From assembly GCF_000214135.1 (NCBI RefSeq), contig NZ_AFIE01000023.1, forward strand, positions 1-49,062: 49,062 nucleotides of DNA, in the 5' to 3' direction. Position 1 is the first letter of the stretch, and each line of letters begins with the position of its first letter. The position numbers were made by a program, and so were the translations under genes. The notes under the pieces are model-generated. The model did no database searches, had not been told where the DNA came from, and was given only the letters and a program-made list of their open reading frames with translations. Shown one piece after another: positions 25,126 through 34,675 of this stretch. Source of the DNA: Acinetobacter sp. P8-3-8 (GTDB lineage Bacteria > Pseudomonadota > Gammaproteobacteria > Pseudomonadales > Moraxellaceae).

Positions 25126-26331
25126 ATGTCTAGTTTAAACTCATCTCAGCAAGCTTCTGTGATCGAAAACGATCAGCAAGCTTTAAATGCAGCTTACCAA
25201 GTTGCAGATTTTGCTTTGATTGAACGAAATCAACGTGATCAACTTCGTATTTTACCTAACGATGTGATTGAACAATTTAGCCTGAAAGGATTAGGCGGAA
25301 TTCGTATTGCCAAAAAATACGGTGGCGCTGCTATTTCTAATGTGACCTTGGCGCATGTCTTCCGTATTTTATCGAAAGCAGATGCCAGTGTTGGGCAAAT
25401 TCCGCAAAACCAATTTGGTCTACTGAATGCAATTGAAAGTATTGCCAATGAAAAACAAAAAAAGTTTATTTATACCGAAATTTTAAACGGTAAACGTCTT
25501 GCCAATGGTGGGCCAGAGCGCAATACCAAAGACAGTAAAACCATTGCTACACGTTTAGATCAAATCAACGGCCAATATCTATTAAATGGCGAAAAGTTTT
25601 ATTCTACAGGTGCATCTTTTGCGGATTGGCTTGCGATTCGTGCCATCGATCCTACTGGTCAAACTGTCCTCGCGATTATTGATGCCCAAGCTCAAGGCGT
25701 TGAAATTGTCAATGATTGGGATGGTTTTGGACAACGGACTACAGCAAGTGGAACTGTCAAACTTAAAAATGTGGTGGTTCATCCTGATTTAATTTTAGAT
25801 GAAAAACCACTGGCTGACCCTCGTAAATATCGTGGTGCATATTCGCAACTGATCCAAGTTGCAATCGATGTAGGCATTGCTGAGGCAGCATTTGCAAATA
25901 CTTTATCCGCCATTCATAAAGCACGTCCTATTGTCGATGCCAATGTCGAAAAAGCCAGTTTTGAAGCCTATACCCTACAAGAAGTCGGCAAACTGGATAT
26001 TTTGCTCAATGCAGCAATCCTACTGTTAGATGAAGCTGCTGAATATTTAGATCAACTAGATGCTCAAGATATTGTCAGTGCAGAGCAAGCCAGTAAAGCT
26101 TCAATTATCGTTGCCGAAGCCAAAGTCTATGCCAATGATGCAGCATTACAGATTTCAGAAAAACTTCTTGAATTAGGGGGCAGTCGCTCCAGTTTAGAAA
26201 TTCACAATTTAGATCAACATTGGCGCAATGCACGTGTGCATACCCTGCATGATCCTGTGCGCTGGAAACACTATGCGATTGGTCATTTTTATTTGAATGG
26301 CACGCAAGATCAAAGACATGCGTGGATTTAA
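25126..26331 (+). CDS. SfnB/DszC-like acyl-CoA-dehydrogenase-fold monooxygenase (first copy)
   Basis: 401 residues of the acyl-CoA dehydrogenase fold, SfnB-type branch linked to sulfur acquisition (family knowledge: flavin-dependent oxidation, related to DszC). N-terminal helical domain with GLGGIRIAKKYGGAAISN; middle beta domain with LLNGEKFYSTGASFADW, INDWDGFGQRTTASGTVKL-type core; C-terminal bundle with LLELGGSRSSLEIHNLDQHWRNARVHTLHDPVRWK. It lacks the catalytic Glu context of classical acyl-CoA dehydrogenases, as expected for this branch. First gene of the operon; the second copy follows after 43 bp. Confidence 0.87.
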   Translation: MSSLNSSQQASVIENDQQALNAAYQVADFALIERNQRDQLRILPNDVIEQFSLKGLGGIRIAKKYGGAAISNVTLAHVFRILSKADASVGQIPQNQFGLLNAIESIANEKQKKFIYTEILNGKRLANGGPERNTKDSKTIATRLDQINGQYLLNGEKFYSTGASFADWLAIRAIDPTGQTVLAIIDAQAQGVEIVNDWDGFGQRTTASGTVKLKNVVVHPDLILDEKPLADPRKYRGAYSQLIQVAIDVGIAEAAFANTLSAIHKARPIVDANVEKASFEAYTLQEVGKLDILLNAAILLLDEAAEYLDQLDAQDIVSAEQASKASIIVAEAKVYANDAALQISEKLLELGGSRSSLEIHNLDQHWRNARVHTLHDPVRWKHYAIGHFYLNGTQDQRHAWI

Positions 26332-26374
26332 AAGTCAGATTTAACAGATAAATCAAACATTCAAGGAAAATAAC

Positions 26375-27619
26375 ATGACGACTTACCAAGATATTCATAA
26401 AGTTTTAGATGCAGAAAATATCGCTTCTGCTCAAGCTCATATTATCCAATCTGATGCAGAAGCATTGGAAATTGCACAGCAGCTCAGTCAGCAGTTTAGT
26501 GAAAATGCTGTTTTACGTGATGCACAACGCCTGCTCCCTTTTGAAGAAATTGAAGCGTTTAGCCAATCTGGTTTATGGGCGATTACCGTTCCACAGCAAT
26601 ATGGCGGTGCCGATGTATCCAGTCATACTGTTGCAAAAATTATTGCACTTTTTAGTGGTGTTGATGGCTCAATTGGGCAAATACCACAGAATCATTTTTA
26701 TGCATTAGAAGTATTACGAAACACTGGTACAGATGCGCAAAAACAAAAACTCTACAGCGAAGTCTTAAAAGGTGCTCGTTTTGGTAATGCTTTGGCAGAG
26801 TTTAAAACCAAAACGGCAGCACAAAAGCATACTCAAATCACACATGCTACACGTGACAATAAACAAGGTTTTGAAGTAAATGGTGAAAAGTTCTATTGCA
26901 CAGGCAGTCTTTTCGCACATCGTATTCCCACCCTTGTACGCGATGCCGATGATCGTGAATATTTAGCATTTATTCCATCCGATGCGCAAGGCTTACAACG
27001 TATTAATGATTGGTCTGGTTTTGGGCAAAAAACCACGGGTAGTGGTACGGTAAAATTTAATCATGTCTTTGTTGATGCAGAAGATGTGATTGTTTTCGAT
27101 ACAGCATTTTCAAACCCGACACTGGTTGGGCCATTTGCCCAAATCATGCATGCAGCGATTGAAACAGGGATTGCGAGAGCCGCATTTGAGGAAACGATTC
27201 AACGTGTAAAACTAGCCCGTGCATGGATTGATGCCAATGTTGAGCGCGCAGACCAAGATCCTTTAACCATTTATGAAATTGGAAAAATTGCTGCGGATGT
27301 CCGTGCTAGCGAAGTGTTATTAAAACAGGCAGCACAATCTATAGATGCAGCAAAACCAAACCCTACAACTGAAAATATCGCCAAAGCGTCTATAGATGTT
27401 GCCAAAGTCCGTGCGCATAGTACCGAAACAGCCTTAAAAGCCTCATCTAAATTGATTGAATTGGCGGGAAGCCGTGGTAGCCAACGCAGTGATGGTTTAG
27501 ATCGTCATTGGCGCAATGCACGGGTACATACCCTGCATGATGCATCTCGTTGGAAATATTATTTTATTGGAAATTATGTCTTGAACAATATTCTTCCACC
27601 ACGTAGAGGAACATTGTAA
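26375..27619 (+). CDS. SfnB/DszC-like acyl-CoA-dehydrogenase-fold monooxygenase (second copy)
   Basis: 414 residues, same architecture as the preceding gene and sharing the motifs QYGGADVSS, VGQ/IGQIPQNHF, VNGEKFYCTG, INDWSGFGQKTTGSGTVKF and HWRNARVHTLHD. The two copies look like an old tandem duplication that has since diverged; having both suggests two oxidation steps or two substrates. AAGGA ribosome binding site. Its TAA stop overlaps the ATG of the next gene by one base (TAATG), implying translational coupling. Confidence 0.87.
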   Translation: MTTYQDIHKVLDAENIASAQAHIIQSDAEALEIAQQLSQQFSENAVLRDAQRLLPFEEIEAFSQSGLWAITVPQQYGGADVSSHTVAKIIALFSGVDGSIGQIPQNHFYALEVLRNTGTDAQKQKLYSEVLKGARFGNALAEFKTKTAAQKHTQITHATRDNKQGFEVNGEKFYCTGSLFAHRIPTLVRDADDREYLAFIPSDAQGLQRINDWSGFGQKTTGSGTVKFNHVFVDAEDVIVFDTAFSNPTLVGPFAQIMHAAIETGIARAAFEETIQRVKLARAWIDANVERADQDPLTIYEIGKIAADVRASEVLLKQAAQSIDAAKPNPTTENIAKASIDVAKVRAHSTETALKASSKLIELAGSRGSQRSDGLDRHWRNARVHTLHDASRWKYYFIGNYVLNNILPPRRGTL

Positions 27620-29073
27620 TGACAAATCCCATTCAAAATAATGTTGCAAATCACACGAAAAAACAAATTTTACTCAACGCTTTTGATATGAACAGTGTAG
27701 GCCATATCAATCATGGTTTATGGACACATCCTCATGATGAATCACATCGTTTTGATGAACTCAGTTATTGGACTGATTTAGCCAAAACCTTAGAACAAGG
27801 TCTGTTTGATGGTTTATTTATTGCAGATATCACAGGAACTTATGATGTTTATCAAAATGGTATTGATTTAACACTTAGAGAATCGATTCAACTTCCAAGC
27901 CACGACCCTGCTACGTTGGTTTCTGCTATGGCTTCTGTCACTCAAAATTTAGGTTTTGGGGTAACGGTGAATTTAAGTTATGAAACGCCTTATCAGTTTG
28001 CACGTCGTTTTGGCAGTTTAGACCATCTGACTCAAGGGCGGATCGGTTGGAATATTGTCACTGGTTATTTAGACAGTGCTGAACGCTTAATCGGAAAAAA
28101 AGGTTTAAAAGACCATGACTTACGTTATGAACAAGCGGAAGAATTTTTAGAACTTTGCTACAAGTTTTGGGAAGGCTCTTGGGAAAATGATGCGGTCTTA
28201 AAAGATAAACAAAATCGTATTTTTACCGACCCTAGCAAAGTTCATTCAATTCAGCATCAAGGAAAGTTTTACCAAAGCGAAGGTGTATTTCAGGTTTCTC
28301 CGTCTCCACAACGGACACCTGTACTCTTTCAAGCAGGCGCTTCACCACGTGGTTTGGCTTTTTCAACACGCCATGCTGAATGTGTATTTATTGGTGGTGA
28401 TCAACCTGAAAAGATTAAACAGCAAGTCGATAAAATTCGTGAACTTGCAACTCAACAAGGTCGTCAGCCTGAAGATATAAAAATCTTTGTAGGCATCACA
28501 GTCGTAACTGCTGAAACAGACCAATTGGCTCAAGAAAAACTTGCTGAATATATCCGCTATGCAAGTCCAGAAGCAGGATTAGCACACTATTCAAGCTCCG
28601 TAGGAATTGATCTTTCAAAATATGCAGATGATGAAGCGATTCCTTACCAGCAGACCAATAGCATTGCCTCTGTAAATAATAAGTTTAAGGAAAATAAAAT
28701 CACCCCAAACGACCTAAAAGCACAACATGTTTTAGGCGGTCGTTACCCACTCTTTGTCGGTAGTGGTGAAACTATTGCAGAAAAGCTCATTCAATTGATT
28801 GATGAAACTGGAATTGATGGCTTTAACCTAACACGAACCGTTGCACCTGAGTCACATCATGATTTTATTGATTTTGTTATTCCTGAATTACAGCAACGAG
28901 GTCGATTTAAGACTGCACACAGTCAAGGTTCTTTGAGAAATAAAATTTTCAAGCAAGGCGATCATTTAGCTGAACCACACCCTGCTGCGCATTTCCGATG
29001 TCAAAACCCAATGCAATCAAAAGCACAACAATTTGATGAGAATCAGCAACATTTTTCTAAGCAAAGCGCTTAA
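27619..29073 (+). CDS. NtaA/DszA/SnaA-type FMN-dependent monooxygenase
   Basis: 484 residues of the bacterial luciferase-like flavin monooxygenases, NtaA/SnaA/DszA branch (needs reduced FMN from a separate reductase). Diagnostic runs: KQILLNAFDMNSVGHINHGLW start, GLFDGLFIADITGTYDVYQ, LSYETPYQFARRFGSLDHLTQGRIGWNIVTGYL, and SPSPQRTPVLFQAGASPRGLAFS. The close relatives oxidise sulfones or aminopolycarboxylates, so with two SfnB-type neighbours a C-S cleavage step is the best guess. No flavin reductase gene is in the operon; one must be supplied elsewhere. Confidence 0.87.
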   Translation: MTNPIQNNVANHTKKQILLNAFDMNSVGHINHGLWTHPHDESHRFDELSYWTDLAKTLEQGLFDGLFIADITGTYDVYQNGIDLTLRESIQLPSHDPATLVSAMASVTQNLGFGVTVNLSYETPYQFARRFGSLDHLTQGRIGWNIVTGYLDSAERLIGKKGLKDHDLRYEQAEEFLELCYKFWEGSWENDAVLKDKQNRIFTDPSKVHSIQHQGKFYQSEGVFQVSPSPQRTPVLFQAGASPRGLAFSTRHAECVFIGGDQPEKIKQQVDKIRELATQQGRQPEDIKIFVGITVVTAETDQLAQEKLAEYIRYASPEAGLAHYSSSVGIDLSKYADDEAIPYQQTNSIASVNNKFKENKITPNDLKAQHVLGGRYPLFVGSGETIAEKLIQLIDETGIDGFNLTRTVAPESHHDFIDFVIPELQQRGRFKTAHSQGSLRNKIFKQGDHLAEPHPAAHFRCQNPMQSKAQQFDENQQHFSKQSA

Positions 29074-29110
29074 ACAACTTTAAAAGATTTAATTTATAAG
29101 GGGTGTTCAA

Positions 29111-29977
29111 ATGACACAAACCACTTCATCGCCAAAAAACAGTGCATCTAAAGGTAAATTTATTGCACTTGGTATCATTATTATTGCAGTGATTGCAGGG
29201 CTTTTTTACTGGAATCAGCATAAAAAATCAGGCTCAGAAATTTTGACGATTGGCATTAGTCCACCTTTTGCAAAACCATTGCAAGTTGCTGTGGATGAAG
29301 CGAAGAAACAAGGGATCAATGTCAAACTGGTTGAGTTTTCAGATTGGAATACGCCTAACATTACGTTGAATCATGGTGATATTGATGCTAACTATTTTCA
29401 GCATCAACCCTTTTTAAGCAATGCTTTAAAAGAGACTGATTTTAAACTCAAACCGATCGCAACAGGTGTTGCAACGCATGTTGGATTGTATTCTAAAAAA
29501 TATAGTTCATTGGATGCTGTTCCTGAACATGCACGTGTGGTTATTCCCAATGATCCTGTGAATCAAGGCCGTGCGTTACTCTTATTACAACAAGCTAAAT
29601 TAATCACTTTAAAAGATTCAAACAACCATTTGTCAAATCTGCAAGACATCACTGCTAATCCTAAAAACTTTAAATTTATTGAAGTTGAAGGCCCGCAAAC
29701 GGCTCGTGCTGTTGATGATGCAGATCTCGTATTTAGTTACCCATTGTATTTACGCCTTGCGAAAACCATTGATCCAAATAAAGCATTGTTATTGGATGAT
29801 AATACCAATACTCGCTATGCCATTTTATTTGTCGTAAAAGATGATTATGAGCAAAAGCATGCTGAAAAAGCTGAAAAATTAAAGCAATTTATCAAGATTT
29901 ATCAAACTTCTGACAAAGTAAAACAGGCTTTAAATAGTGATATTGGTGCAAATCTTTGGTTTGCAGGTTGGAAATAA
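29111..29977 (+). CDS. MetQ/NlpA-family substrate-binding protein with membrane anchor instead of lipobox
   Basis: 288 residues of the NlpA/MetQ family (periplasmic binding for methionine-type importers). A short cytoplasmic Lys-rich N-terminus precedes a hydrophobic helix (about residues 17-33), then the mature domain with ILTIGISPPFAKPLQVAVDEAKKQGI, NHGDIDANYFQHQPFL and ETSKYSLDA-like central parts. E. coli MetQ is lipidated; here no lipobox Cys is present, so the helix may act as an uncleaved anchor. AAGGGG ribosome binding site, 37 bp after the monooxygenase. Ligand is likely methionine, a related sulfoxide or another sulfur compound. Confidence 0.87.
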   Translation: MTQTTSSPKNSASKGKFIALGIIIIAVIAGLFYWNQHKKSGSEILTIGISPPFAKPLQVAVDEAKKQGINVKLVEFSDWNTPNITLNHGDIDANYFQHQPFLSNALKETDFKLKPIATGVATHVGLYSKKYSSLDAVPEHARVVIPNDPVNQGRALLLLQQAKLITLKDSNNHLSNLQDITANPKNFKFIEVEGPQTARAVDDADLVFSYPLYLRLAKTIDPNKALLLDDNTNTRYAILFVVKDDYEQKHAEKAEKLKQFIKIYQTSDKVKQALNSDIGANLWFAGWK

Positions 29978-30097
29978 TCACTAGAAATCAACATTGTTTA
30001 GACATCTTTTACTTAATTCAAAATATTGATTTTAAATAAATATTTAAATGAATAAGTGAAAGATATCTAAGCCAAAAAATGAATAAGGATAATTAAA

Positions 30098-31168
30098 ATG
30101 GTGAGTTTCGGTTCACATGTAGATTTTTCAGTCCCGCATATCAAAATTCGTAATTTGAATAAATATTATGATGGACAAAATCAGCAAATTCATGCATTAA
30201 AAAATATTAATCTAGATATTCCACAAGCTAAGATTTTTGGCATCATTGGGAAAAGTGGTGCTGGAAAATCTTCTCTTATTCGCACATTGAATGGTTTGGA
30301 AACAATTTCTGAGGGAAGTATTCACATTCATCAGCAGAATTTATCTGCGTTGAATCATGCTGAACTCATTCAAATTCGGCAAAAAATTGGCATGATATTT
30401 CAGCATTTTAATTTAATGTCTGCCAAAACAGTGTGGGAAAATGTTGCCCTTCCCTTAAAAATAGCCAATGTCGATAAAGCTGAAATTGAAACACGTGTTA
30501 ATGAAGTCCTAGCTCTTGTCGGTTTAGAGAATAAAGCTCAAAACTATCCTTCGCAACTTTCTGGCGGTCAAAAACAACGTGTCGGTATTGCACGTGCTTT
30601 AGTCCATCGTCCTGAAATTTTACTCTGTGATGAAGCCACCTCAGCACTTGACCCTGAAAGCACTTCAGTGGTTTTAGCCTTATTAAAAAAAATTAATCGA
30701 GAATTGGGGATTACCATTGTTTTAATTACCCATGAAATGCAAGTCATCCGTGAAATCTGTGATCAAGTTGTGGTGATTGAACACGGCGAAATCGTAGAAT
30801 CTGGGCAAGTATGGTCGGTATTTTCTCGTCCTGAACAGAAAATTACCCAAGAGCTATTAAACCTTGAACAGCTCGATTTACCTTTTCAAATAGATGCTGA
30901 GTTACAAGAGGATTCAACGCATAGTATTTTAAAGTTGCGCTATGAAACGGATCCGAAACATTCACCAGACTTAACGCAAATCTTTCAAATTTTTGAAAAA
31001 TCTGTACATCTGTATCAAAGCCATATTGATAATATCCAAAATCATTTGATTGGTCATTTAATCATTGCTACAGCACAAACAGATTTAGATATTCGATCGC
31101 TTCGAGAAAAATTAAAACATCAAATTGCACAAATAGAGGTGATTGGCTATGCAAGACCAACTCATTGA
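30098..31168 (+). CDS. metN: MetN-like ABC transporter ATPase
   Basis: 356 residues. Walker A GKSGAGKSS (51-59), signature LSGGQKQRVGIARAL (from 154), Walker B LLCDEATSALDP (175-186), and the H-loop VLITHEMQV. After ~250 residues comes a C-terminal ACT-like (NIL) domain, typical of MetN and used for methionine feedback inhibition of import. AAGGAT ribosome binding site. It is 120 bp from the binding protein and overlaps the permease gene by 20 bp. The name refers to family, as the substrate could be another sulfur compound. Confidence 0.88.
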   Translation: MVSFGSHVDFSVPHIKIRNLNKYYDGQNQQIHALKNINLDIPQAKIFGIIGKSGAGKSSLIRTLNGLETISEGSIHIHQQNLSALNHAELIQIRQKIGMIFQHFNLMSAKTVWENVALPLKIANVDKAEIETRVNEVLALVGLENKAQNYPSQLSGGQKQRVGIARALVHRPEILLCDEATSALDPESTSVVLALLKKINRELGITIVLITHEMQVIREICDQVVVIEHGEIVESGQVWSVFSRPEQKITQELLNLEQLDLPFQIDAELQEDSTHSILKLRYETDPKHSPDLTQIFQIFEKSVHLYQSHIDNIQNHLIGHLIIATAQTDLDIRSLREKLKHQIAQIEVIGYARPTH

Positions 31169-31808
31169 TTTACTCATTACAGGCACGATTGATACTTTAA
31201 TCATGGTCGGTGTTTCAGCTTTAATTGCTTTTTTAATTGGTTTGCCTTTGGCTGTGGTTTTGGTGAATACCTCTGAACAAGGCATTTACCCATCGAAAAA
31301 AATTAATCATGTCTTAGGGACTGTGATTAACATTACCCGCTCCGTTCCCTTTTTAATTTTAATGGTTGCCCTTATTCCTCTAACACGTTGGATTGTGGGA
31401 ACAAGTTATGGGGTTTGGGCCGCTGTCGTCCCTTTATCACTTGCTGCAACGCCTTTTTTCGCACGTATCGCTGAGGTTAGTTTACGTGAAGTCGATCAAG
31501 GTTTAATTGAAGCAGCACAGGCAATGGGTTGCAACCGAAAGCAAATCATTTGGCATGTGCTTTTACCTGAGGCTTTGCCTGGTATCGTGGCTGGTTTTAC
31601 AGTCACCATTGTTACCATGATTAATTCTTCTGCAATCGCTGGGGCAATCGGTGCAGGCGGTTTGGGTGATATTGCTTATCGTTATGGATACCAACGTTTT
31701 GATATGCAGATTATGTTCGCTGTGATTGTGGTTTTGGTTGCTTTAGTCATGATTATTCAGGCTTTCGGAGACAACTTGGCAAGTCAGTTAGATAAAAGGA
31801 AGGTTTGA
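31149..31808 (+). CDS. metI: MetI-like ABC transporter permease
   Basis: 219 residues from the ATG at 31149, preferred to the in-frame TTG at 31143 because AGAGG lies about ten bases upstream. Five membrane helices and the coupling motif EAAQAMGCNRKQIIWHVLLPEALPG in the cytoplasmic loop after helix 3. NSSAIAGAIGAGGLGDIAYRYGYQRFD is the MetI hallmark. Overlaps the ATPase gene by 20 bp, so co-translated. Completes the importer and ends the operon. Confidence 0.88.
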   Translation: MQDQLIDLLITGTIDTLIMVGVSALIAFLIGLPLAVVLVNTSEQGIYPSKKINHVLGTVINITRSVPFLILMVALIPLTRWIVGTSYGVWAAVVPLSLAATPFFARIAEVSLREVDQGLIEAAQAMGCNRKQIIWHVLLPEALPGIVAGFTVTIVTMINSSAIAGAIGAGGLGDIAYRYGYQRFDMQIMFAVIVVLVALVMIIQAFGDNLASQLDKRKV

Positions 31809-31840
31809 TTAATTTAAAATCTTTTTCGAAAAGCAAAACC

Positions 31841-31874
31841 ATGTTTAAAATAAACCATTGTTTATTTTAAACAT
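31841..31874 (+). terminator. Inverted repeat, probable terminator of the sulfur operon
   Basis: Perfect 15-bp AT-rich arms 31841-31855 and 31860-31874 with a 4-nt loop. It lies 33 bp after the permease stop. There is no clean T run after it, so termination efficiency is uncertain. Confidence 0.55.
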
Positions 31875-31975
31875 CCTCTATCACTACAAAATAAAAAAAG
31901 ATATATTCAATACAGATAGATGAATCAAAATTTCTAACTTAATATCAAAATTAAAAGATAATTGGATAATGAATC

Positions 31976-32677
31976 ATGCAAAAATTAAATGATATCAAAG
32001 TACTGGCTTTTGATATATTTGGTACTGTGGTCGATTGGCATTCATCTATTGTTCAAGAAATCGACAATTTAAATTTAGATATTGACTCAAATCAATTTGC
32101 ATTAGATTGGAGAGCTGGCTATCGACCAGCCATGGATAAAGTGCATTCAGGCCACTTGCCTTGGACATCAATTGATGATCTTCATCGTCTAATTTTAGAT
32201 GAATTACTAATTCAATATCATATTTCAACCTTAACAGAAGATCAGAAAACTGATTTGAATTTAGTTTGGCACCGATTAACCCCTTGGCAAGATACTGTTT
32301 CTGCATTAGAACAGCTCAAAGAAAAATATATCATTTGTACACTTTCAAACGGAAATATTCGTTTACTCGTTGATATGGCAAAAAACGCTAAACTACCATG
32401 GGACTATATTTTTTCAGCTGAAAACTTCAAAGCCTACAAACCTTCATCTAAAACCTATCTAGGTGTTGCCGAATTACTTAATGTCTTGCCTAGACAAGTG
32501 ATGATGGTTGCCGCACATCATTCTGATTTAGAGGCAGCACGCTCATGCGGACTACTTACAGCTTATATTGAAAGACCTTTTGAATATGGTTTATCTCAAT
32601 TAAAAGATATCAGCCCTTGTGTTGAAAATGATTTGCATGCCACCGACCTTTTAGACTTAGTGAATTTATTAAAATAA
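31976..32677 (+). CDS. HAD-family hydrolase, haloacid dehalogenase type II
   Basis: 233 residues. Nucleophile loop AFDIFGTVVDW (Asp at about residue 13), motif II SNGN, motif III Lys in KAYKPSSKTY and motif IV VAAHHSDLEAARSCG match the type II haloacid dehalogenase branch, although many members are phosphatases. Position directly after the sulfur operon (168 bp, hairpin between) suggests separate transcription. Substrate unknown. Confidence 0.87.
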   Translation: MQKLNDIKVLAFDIFGTVVDWHSSIVQEIDNLNLDIDSNQFALDWRAGYRPAMDKVHSGHLPWTSIDDLHRLILDELLIQYHISTLTEDQKTDLNLVWHRLTPWQDTVSALEQLKEKYIICTLSNGNIRLLVDMAKNAKLPWDYIFSAENFKAYKPSSKTYLGVAELLNVLPRQVMMVAAHHSDLEAARSCGLLTAYIERPFEYGLSQLKDISPCVENDLHATDLLDLVNLLK

Positions 32678-32830
32678 TAATTCACCAGCGAATAAACCTA
32701 TTCATATCAAATAGGCAATTTCTACACAGATGTGACGATCCATTTAAATCTTCTGCCATAGACCTGACTTTGTCATGGCTTTCATGTAAAATCAGCGACA
32801 ATTTTTATATAACACGTTGTGAGTTATTTC

Positions 32831-33922
32831 ATGGGTTTTAATTGCGGTATTGTCGGCTTGCCGAACGTTGGTAAATCTACACTTTTCAATGCATTGACTA
32901 AAGCTGCTATTGCTGCGGAAAACTTCCCATTCTGTACCATTGAACCAAATACAGGCATCGTACCTGTACCTGATCCACGTTTAGACAAATTAACAGCGAT
33001 TGTAAAACCTCAACGTGTCATTCCAACCACAATGGAATTTGTGGATATCGCAGGTCTAGTTGCTGGTGCGTCTAAAGGCGAAGGCTTAGGTAACCAATTC
33101 CTTGCAAATATCCGTGAAACTGATGCTATTGCTCATGTGGTACGTTGTTTTGAAGATGAAAATGTTATCCATGTGAATGGTAAAATTGATCCATTAGATG
33201 ACATCGCAACCATCAATACTGAACTTGCTCTTGCAGATTTAGAAACTGTTGCAAAAGCAATTACCCGTTTAGCAAAATCTGCGAAAAGTGGCGATAAAGA
33301 AGCACTTGCAACAAAAGCTGTATTAGAAAAAATCCAACCTTTACTAGATGAAGGCAAACCTGCTCGTGCTGCTGATTTAGATGATGATGAACGTAAATTG
33401 GTCCGTGGTTTTGGTTTAATGACTTTAAAACCAACCATGTATATTGCGAACGTTGCAGAAGATGGTTTTGAAAATAACCCACATTTAGATGCTGTTAAAA
33501 AATTAGCAGCTGAAGAAAATGCAATCGTTGTTCCTTTATGCAACCAAATCGAAGCTGAAATTTCACTGCTTGAAGATGAAGATCGCGCTGAATTTCTTGA
33601 AGCTTTAGGAATGGAAGAACCAGGTCTAAACGTGGTGATTCGTGCAGGTTACTCATTGCTTGGTCTGCAAACTTACTTCACAGCGGGCGTACAAGAAGTT
33701 CGTGCATGGACTGTAAAAGTTGGAGCGACTGCCCCTCAAGCTGCTGGTGTGATTCACACTGACTTTGAAAAAGGCTTTATCCGTGCTGAATGTGTTGCTT
33801 ACGATGATTTCGTACAATACAACGGCGAAGCTGGTGCAAAAGAAGCAGGTAAATGGCGTTTAGAAGGTAAAACTTACGTAGTTCAAGACGGCGACGTTTT
33901 ACACTTCCGTTTTAATGTTTAA
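32831..33922 (+). CDS. ychF: YchF/OLA1 ATPase-GTPase
   Basis: 363 residues from the ATG at 32831, equal to E. coli YchF; the GTG at 32819 would add four non-conserved residues. P-loop GLPNVGKST (9-17), switch/G3 [20 protein letters not shown], and C-terminal TGS domain ([40 protein letters not shown]). An Obg-class ribosome-associated P-loop protein that prefers ATP. A shared terminator separates it from the convergent DUF962 gene. Confidence 0.96.
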   Translation: MGFNCGIVGLPNVGKSTLFNALTKAAIAAENFPFCTIEPNTGIVPVPDPRLDKLTAIVKPQRVIPTTMEFVDIAGLVAGASKGEGLGNQFLANIRETDAIAHVVRCFEDENVIHVNGKIDPLDDIATINTELALADLETVAKAITRLAKSAKSGDKEALATKAVLEKIQPLLDEGKPARAADLDDDERKLVRGFGLMTLKPTMYIANVAEDGFENNPHLDAVKKLAAEENAIVVPLCNQIEAEISLLEDEDRAEFLEALGMEEPGLNVVIRAGYSLLGLQTYFTAGVQEVRAWTVKVGATAPQAAGVIHTDFEKGFIRAECVAYDDFVQYNGEAGAKEAGKWRLEGKTYVVQDGDVLHFRFNV

Positions 33923-33960
33923 ACCTGTTTCATAAACCGATTAAACCAAAGCTTAAATAA

Positions 33961-33990
33961 AAATGCCCTGATCATTCAGGGCATTTTTAT
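33961..33990. terminator. Bidirectional terminator between ychF and the DUF962 gene
   Basis: AAATGCCCTGA (33961-33971) pairs with TCAGGGCATTT (33976-33986), 4-nt loop, T run after. Confidence 0.9.
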
Positions 33991-34013
33991 TTTTAGGAAT
34001 TTAAATAATCAAC

Positions 34014-34544
34014 TTAGACATGAACTGCTTTTGCATCCATTTCCGCACGTTGCTTCTTCGCAGCGTCTAACATTCTCGCTTGTAAATCTTTACGCAAACC
34101 CAGTAAAAACACAAATTCAGCTAAAACAAATAAAGGGCCTATGGCTAATCCAACAAGATCATCGACAAATGCAGGTTTTTTCTTTTCATAAAAATGACCA
34201 ATGAATTGGAATACCCAACCCACTACAAAGATACCAATACTTAACATTAACCAAGTAGCCATATCCATCTGAGCAATTTTATATGCAAATGGATATGCAA
34301 TCGCAAAGATAATCAACATGAGAATACCAAAGATTTTATCAAGGCTTAGATAATAAATCACACTCGCCACAATCAACACTAAAGCAAGTGTGACCTCAAA
34401 GCCTGCAACGACGATCCCTGCTCTAGCGGTTAAACATATAATTGAAAATACAATCAAAGGGATACCAATAAAATGTGTAATGACATTTTTATGATCTAAA
34501 TGATATGCAGCATATTGGCTCAATAACTGCTCAAGCTTTGACAT
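34014..34544 (-). CDS. DUF962/Mpo1-like membrane protein
   Basis: 176 residues, about four membrane helices, related to the DUF962 family (yeast Mpo1, an iron-dependent dioxygenase of fatty-acid alpha-oxidation). N-terminal YAAYHLDHKNVITHFIGIP and the later FIGHFYEKKKPAFVDDL carry the conserved His residues expected to bind iron. The C-terminus is a charged cytosolic tail. The bacterial function is not established. Confidence 0.85.
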   Translation of the reverse strand: MSKLEQLLSQYAAYHLDHKNVITHFIGIPLIVFSIICLTARAGIVVAGFEVTLALVLIVASVIYYLSLDKIFGILMLIIFAIAYPFAYKIAQMDMATWLMLSIGIFVVGWVFQFIGHFYEKKKPAFVDDLVGLAIGPLFVLAEFVFLLGLRKDLQARMLDAAKKQRAEMDAKAVHV

Positions 34545-34675
34545 TTCGGTCTTCCTTGTAAAATACTTTTATTCAATATATAAAAAAGACCAGATGTAAG
34601 TTGTCGGCTAAACGACAATTACAAAAAAGCAAATACAAATCGTTGAAATTTTGAAGATTTACATAGGGATTGAAC

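Noticed and set aside
33133-33543. 136-codon antisense frame inside ychF
   Set aside because: Shadow of the conserved ychF coding sequence.
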